DNA of 64,000 bases from Clostridiales bacterium (GTDB lineage: Bacteria; Bacillota; Clostridia; Lachnospirales; Lachnospiraceae), in NCBI GenBank assembly GCA_003343625.1, contig QAKV01000033.1, positions 82,781-146,780 of the forward strand. The letters are read 5' to 3'. Each line of letters begins with the position of its first letter. The stretch's first letter is position 1. The position numbers and the translations under genes are program-made. The notes beneath the pieces are model-generated. The model was not told the DNA's origin. It worked only from the letters and a program-made list of their open reading frames with translations, and searched no databases. Of this stretch, positions 59,952 through 64,000 are shown in pieces.

Positions 59952-62529
59952 GGCATATGACGCCGGTATCTGCTGCGATCAGTCGAAAGAAGCAGTTCCT
60001 TTGATGCCAGTGGGATTCGTTAGAAAAAAAATAAAATTTCATGTAATCTTGACATTGGAAGGGGAATTCGTTTCGGCGAATGAACTGGCCGGAAAGGATC
60101 AGTTTATGGAAATTCCGAGTACGCCACAGGCGGAAAGCCGTACAGGGGATAATGTAGCACCTTTTCCTTTGGCAGAGCAGCTGAAATACCTGATTTATGA
60201 GGAAAGGAATAAGAAGCGGTTTACCCAGTATATGCAGCAGCTTGACAAGTGGTGCAAACGGCCGGGCACGCCTCTGTGTCTTAGCGCGGTACATCGGTAT
60301 TTGTCTAAGCATACGCTGCTTGCTGATTTGGAATCGCAGCCGAATCTGAAATTGAAATACTATAAGAATCATGAGAAAAGGGAAGGTATAGGCGAAGATA
60401 CAAAATCTATGGTTTGTTTTTCCGTACAAATGAAGGACGGAAGCTGCGACGATCTCTGGATGAGAAAGGATGTCAAGGAGAGTTGGAACGCGTGTCTGTT
60501 GGAATTTTTGTCGGGGGATAAAGGACTTTGCTATGTAGAGGGGAAGGTGCTTCCGATCATGGAAAGCCACCCTAAGCTACAGGGAAATGCGAAGCTGATT
60601 TCAGCCAAAGATACAGAATTTCCGTTTCAGTACAAAGGACGTTTTGTGGAGGACAGGAGCGCCGCACTGGTCAGTTTCGATGCCTCTGTACGCGCGCATA
60701 ATGCACTTTCCTGGCTGATCGAACGCCAGGGAATGCAGAAATACGGGATGATATGGGTGGCGTGGAATACAAACGGGGCGATGATGAAAGTACCCATTGA
60801 TGAGGGCGGTGGATTCGGTGAAGAAGAGGAGAGCGAAGAGAGCGATTCAAAACCGATAATCGATACTTTTGCAGGCTATGCGAAAGAAGTGCGCTCCGCT
60901 GCTTCAGGCTATGGAGGAAGGCTTCGGGAATACGATAATAAGCGGAGGAACTGCGCTGTTATTTTGGGGCTGGAGGCCGCGACAGACGGAAGAATGTCCG
61001 TTACTTATTATCAGGAGTGTCCTGGAAATGAGTATATACAACGTTTGGAAAACTGGTATAAAGACTGTTGCTGGTGGCATTATTCTGAAAAAAAGAACAG
61101 AAAGGAACTTTCCTCCCCCAGGCCGAACGAGATTGCTACGGCTGTTATGGGAATCGACGCAATAAAAACAGCAAGACAGGACAAAAAATGTGAAAAGTCT
61201 TATACGAAGCTGATGAGGAGGCTTCAGTCGGAAATTTTGACATGTATGATAGATGAGCGGAGGATTCCGCTGAATGTTGTCCGCAGTGCTTTTTACAGGG
61301 TGTGTGCGCCGCTGGCATTTGTGAGCGGCAGGGATCGAAAATGGTCTCGTTTTGCATGGGAGAGCAGTGTGGATACGGCTTGTGCACTGATCCACTGTTT
61401 TCAAAGGCGAAACGGAGGAAAAAATGAATTGATATTTTCACCGGAACTGAATGAGGATTCGAAGAACCCTGATTATCTATATGGACGGCTTCTGGCCGTG
61501 GCAGACTTCGTGGAAGAGCGGGCATCGGAAAGGGAAAAGGATTATCCCACAAATGCGGTGCGGCTGATGCAGAGATTTGTACAGCGCCCATTTGAAACGT
61601 GGCCGGAGATACATGATAAACTGATTCCTAGTTTCAGAAAATTGGGGGCGTATAGTAAAATATATCAGATAATTCTGGAGCGAATAGAAGGACAGTTCTC
61701 TGGCAGAGACCGATATGAAAGAGGAGAACTTTCTTTGGAATTTTTACAGGGATTTTCCAGCCAAAGGCAGCATCTTTTTCAGAAATGGGAAAAAGGTGTG
61801 AAAAATGGGGATACAGAAAAAGTTTTGTATGAATTGCCGAAAAGGCGGTCTGAACTGTACGGTTGTTTTCTGGCGATTGCGGATGCTGCAGAGAGGGAGG
61901 CAGATGATGAGGATCGGACAGGTAAAACTAATGCCATTCAGATGATGCCACAGTTTGCTGCTAGACCCTATGAGAGTTGGAGCCGACTGCATGACAAATT
62001 GATTCCATATCTGGAAAGGCTGGGCGAAAGGGCCGATTATTACGGGTGGCTGATCCGGATTGTGGAAATGCAGTTTTCACAGCCAGATAGGGATTCGAAT
62101 GTACCATTAGATGGAAGCTTCCTCCATGGATATTATTGTATGCTTCGCACTTTTTACGGGAAAACGCAGTTTTCCTGGGAATCTCAGGAATGGACGGAAA
62201 GTCGTGATCCCAGAAGCGCTTTATTCGGGAAAATGTTGGGGATAGCCGGACGATTGGAAAAAAAGGGATGGGACGATTGCACGGAAGAAGAAAAAAAATT
62301 TTCGAACACGATGCGTTTTATGACCATATTTGCACAGAAACCGGCGTCTACATGGGAGAATTTAAAAGAAAAATTAAATCCATATAGAAGAGCTGCGGGA
62401 TTCCGAGGGACAATGGAATGCGAAATGCTGGAACAGTTGGAGGTAGAATTAAAGAAAAATGGATGGGATACCAACGCGTCGCTGAGCAGTATTTATCTGC
62501 ACGCGTATTACAGGGAACAATATAGATAA
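59926..62529 (+). CDS. cas8c: Type I-C Cas8c (Csd1) with a triplicated C-terminal module
   Basis: Large Cascade subunit for PAM recognition. The N-terminal 500 residues look like ordinary Csd1: MSLMQKLCEAYDAG, PVGFVRKKIKF, LVSFDASVRAHNALSWLI, VWVAWN-like IWVAWNTNGA and VVRSAFYRVCAPLAFVS. The usual single C-terminal module (LYGRLLA, NA, HDKLIP, LSLEFLQGF) occurs three times: about 513-619, 640-743 and 761-867. The total of 867 residues exceeds the roughly 570-700 common for the family. In other I-C systems this module is also made alone as the small subunit Cas11c from an internal start. An in-frame TTG at 61429 with GGAGG at 61414-61418 could do that here. ATG 59926 follows GGAGGAGA. Confidence 0.93.
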   Translation: MSLMQKLCEAYDAGICCDQSKEAVPLMPVGFVRKKIKFHVILTLEGEFVSANELAGKDQFMEIPSTPQAESRTGDNVAPFPLAEQLKYLIYEERNKKRFTQYMQQLDKWCKRPGTPLCLSAVHRYLSKHTLLADLESQPNLKLKYYKNHEKREGIGEDTKSMVCFSVQMKDGSCDDLWMRKDVKESWNACLLEFLSGDKGLCYVEGKVLPIMESHPKLQGNAKLISAKDTEFPFQYKGRFVEDRSAALVSFDASVRAHNALSWLIERQGMQKYGMIWVAWNTNGAMMKVPIDEGGGFGEEEESEESDSKPIIDTFAGYAKEVRSAASGYGGRLREYDNKRRNCAVILGLEAATDGRMSVTYYQECPGNEYIQRLENWYKDCCWWHYSEKKNRKELSSPRPNEIATAVMGIDAIKTARQDKKCEKSYTKLMRRLQSEILTCMIDERRIPLNVVRSAFYRVCAPLAFVSGRDRKWSRFAWESSVDTACALIHCFQRRNGGKNELIFSPELNEDSKNPDYLYGRLLAVADFVEERASEREKDYPTNAVRLMQRFVQRPFETWPEIHDKLIPSFRKLGAYSKIYQIILERIEGQFSGRDRYERGELSLEFLQGFSSQRQHLFQKWEKGVKNGDTEKVLYELPKRRSELYGCFLAIADAAEREADDEDRTGKTNAIQMMPQFAARPYESWSRLHDKLIPYLERLGERADYYGWLIRIVEMQFSQPDRDSNVPLDGSFLHGYYCMLRTFYGKTQFSWESQEWTESRDPRSALFGKMLGIAGRLEKKGWDDCTEEEKKFSNTMRFMTIFAQKPASTWENLKEKLNPYRRAAGFRGTMECEMLEQLEVELKKNGWDTNASLSSIYLHAYYREQYR
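61414..61431 (+). promoter_or_regulatory. Possible internal ribosome site and TTG start for Cas11c
   Basis: Inside cas8c, GGAGG (61414-61418) lies ten bases before an in-frame TTG (61429), just ahead of the first C-terminal module. An out-of-frame ATG AAT TGA at 61424-61432 overlaps it. Internal Cas11c starts are known in other type I-C systems at this relative position. Confidence 0.4.
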
Positions 62530-62547
62530 AGGAAAAGGAGAAAAACT

Positions 62548-63429
62548 ATGACCACTTTAAAAAACAAGATTGATTTTGCAATCGTCTTCACTGCCAAAAA
62601 TGCGAATCCAAATGGAGATCCTCTAGACGGCAATCGGCCCAGGACGACATATAAAGGGCTGGGAGAAGTGTCGGATGTCTGCCTGAAACGAAAAATACGA
62701 AACCGGCTGCTGGACGAAGGGGAAAACATTTTTGTGCAGTCTGATGACCGTCGAAAGGAGGGGGATGAGTTTAGGTCTTTAAAGGACAGGGCGGATCATG
62801 AACCGGCTCTGGTAGAATGCCTGAATGAAATCAAAGCCGGGGAAAAAACAAGAGAAGATTACGGCAGACAAGCCTGTAGAATCTGGTATGATGTCAGGGC
62901 ATTCGGACAGGTATTTGCCTTTAAAAAGGGAAAGAAGGAAGAAGAATCAGATGCTGTATCGATTGGTATCAGGGGGCCTGTGAGCATTCAGCCCGCATTC
63001 AGCATAGAACCGGTCAATATCATCAGTTCACAGATCACAAAGTCTGTTAACTTGGAAACAGGAGTGGATCCGGATAAAAAAGGGCGCGACACCATGGGCA
63101 TGAAACATCGGGTAGAGTTTGGAATATACGTTACTTATGGTGCAATCAATGTTCAGCTCGCGCAAAAGACGGGATTCAGTGAGGAGGATGCGAACGCCCT
63201 GAAAGAGGCACTGCGCACATTATTCCGTAATGATGAAACGTCCGCGCGCCCGGCTGGCAGTATGGAAGTCGTAAAATTGATTTGGTGGGAGCATAATTGC
63301 CCCAGCGGCCAGTATTCGTCGGCTAAGGTACATCGGACGCTGCAGGTCTCAGGAGATGATCAGGGAAACGTATGGGTGAGCGTTTCCGAATTGGAAGGAT
63401 TGATCCCGGAGGTTTTGGATGGAGAATGA
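62548..63429 (+). CDS. cas7c: Type I-C Cas7 (Csd2), Cascade backbone
   Basis: A 293-residue Cas7 that polymerises along the crRNA spacer. It begins KIDFAIVFTAKNANPNGDPLDGNRPRTTY split over the conserved N-terminal strand and thumb, then GIRGPVSIQPAFSIEPV, QITKSVNLET and DTMGMKHRVEFGIYV, all Csd2 hallmarks. AAAGGAG precedes the ATG. The stop overlaps the cas4 start (ATGA). Confidence 0.96.
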   Translation: MTTLKNKIDFAIVFTAKNANPNGDPLDGNRPRTTYKGLGEVSDVCLKRKIRNRLLDEGENIFVQSDDRRKEGDEFRSLKDRADHEPALVECLNEIKAGEKTREDYGRQACRIWYDVRAFGQVFAFKKGKKEEESDAVSIGIRGPVSIQPAFSIEPVNIISSQITKSVNLETGVDPDKKGRDTMGMKHRVEFGIYVTYGAINVQLAQKTGFSEEDANALKEALRTLFRNDETSARPAGSMEVVKLIWWEHNCPSGQYSSAKVHRTLQVSGDDQGNVWVSVSELEGLIPEVLDGE

Positions 63430-64000
63430 CGACTCTGATTTTTTGCTTAAGATATTTTCAGTATTGTCGCAGACGATGGGCGTTGGTTCACATTGAACAA
63501 TATTGTGAAGAAAATGTGCAGACACAGGAGGGACACTATATGCACGAACGTGTACATGACAGCGATTTCACCGAGGTGCGTGGTGCAGTTGTTTGTCCTG
63601 TGGGATGCCAGTTCGTCCCGAGGAAATAAAACTCATTGGCGTATGCGACATGGTAGAGCTGTATCGAGATGAAAATGGAGTGACGATTCATGGACGGGAC
63701 GGACGATGGCGGCTGTATCCGGTAGAATACAAATTGGAGCAGCCGGATACCCGGGGAGCGGACTCGTTACAACTATGCGCTCAGGTCGTGCGTCTGGAGG
63801 AGATGTTCGTAACGGACATTACGGAAGCGGTTCTGTATTATGGAAAGACATTGTCTTTCGTGTATACTTTGCTGGAAAACGAAATTGCGAGCGCTCTTGA
63901 AACAGTAGGATCGGATTCGGCTGTAGGATTTCTTCACACAGTTCGCCCCGGGAGTATCCCAAAGTTTGTGTAAACCTTCAAACTGATGTAAGATAGACTT
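63426..64000 (+). pseudogene. cas4: cas4, frameshifted and decayed
   Basis: The first part, from an ATG overlapping the cas7 stop, reads FCLRYFQYCRRRWALVHIEQ and [14 protein letters not shown], the N-terminus of I-C Cas4, and stops at 63629. The second part continues in another frame: [33 protein letters not shown] and [15 protein letters not shown], the RecB-like nuclease core, so a frame change near 63590-63605 splits the gene. After LYYGKT the second frame loses similarity and stops at 63973. A short KPSN-stop-CKID run beyond the stop resembles the KPTKxCKxC iron-sulphur end. Cas4 trims prespacers and checks PAMs; it should be non-functional here unless the sequence contains errors. Confidence 0.8.

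Noticed and set aside
63975..64000. A -10-like TAAGAT at the window end suggesting a new promoter
   Set aside because: It coincides with the out-of-frame remains of the cas4 C-terminus and there is no -35 box at a proper distance.

Overview
The window reads as chromosomal DNA of a spore-forming, Gram-positive anaerobe of the Clostridia, most likely a Lachnospiraceae-type Firmicute. This is inferred from spoIID and a spoIIQ-like gene, the hprK-glk-murB-rapZ-whiA-crh gene order, strong GGAGG ribosome sites and vegetative promoters of the TTGAAA-N17-TATAAT kind. Genes are dense, mostly on the + strand, and by eye fairly GC-rich, except for two AT-richer accessory stretches (about 6.7-9.1 kb and 56.4-64.0 kb).

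Layout. 1-6.7 kb: the end of an aconitase-family hydratase, spoIID, a SpoIIQ-like M23 protein, then ddl-murF for the D-Ala-D-Ala branch of peptidoglycan synthesis. 6.7-9.1 kb: a decayed accessory island with a methyltransferase, a truncated DUF1016 gene, two tiny ORFs and an internally deleted IS3-family transposase. 9.1-16.5 kb: an iron alcohol dehydrogenase, a LytTR regulator, an ABC-2 exporter (one ATPase, two permeases), a MATE pump, and a pair made of an ABC ATPase lacking every catalytic motif and a small FtsX-like membrane protein. 16.7-21.7 kb: hydrolase, DegV, DUF378, YitT and DUF1846 proteins. 22-33.3 kb: ftsH, uvrC, the hprK-glk-murB-rapZ-whiA-crh cluster (carbon catabolite control mixed with wall synthesis), a lipid kinase and class II aldolase. 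33.8-45.9 kb: cardiolipin synthase, PiT phosphate transport with its DUF47 partner, PhoH, an HD hydrolase, a nitrilase-family amidase, a cyclophilin, an acetyltransferase, an EndoQ-UvrD fusion and L25. 46-51.5 kb: a PadR/membrane-protein pair, LysR with a two-gene chromate-family transporter, and pckA. 52-56.4 kb: sbcDC.

The right end (56.7-64.0 kb) is a type I-C CRISPR-Cas operon in the order cas3-cas5-cas8c-cas7-cas4, running off the window before any cas1, cas2 or array. Two things stand out. Cas8c is about 867 residues because its C-terminal, Cas11c-like module is present as three tandem divergent copies. cas4 is broken by a frameshift and further decay, so new spacer acquisition may be impaired while interference genes look intact.

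A dispersed intergenic repeat recurs four times, each copy placed directly on the T-tract of a gene's terminator (after ftsH, after fba, after rplY, after pckA). Its core hairpin shows compensatory base changes between copies. No tRNA, rRNA or CRISPR array was seen. All functional calls rest on reading motifs and gene order; no database search was run.
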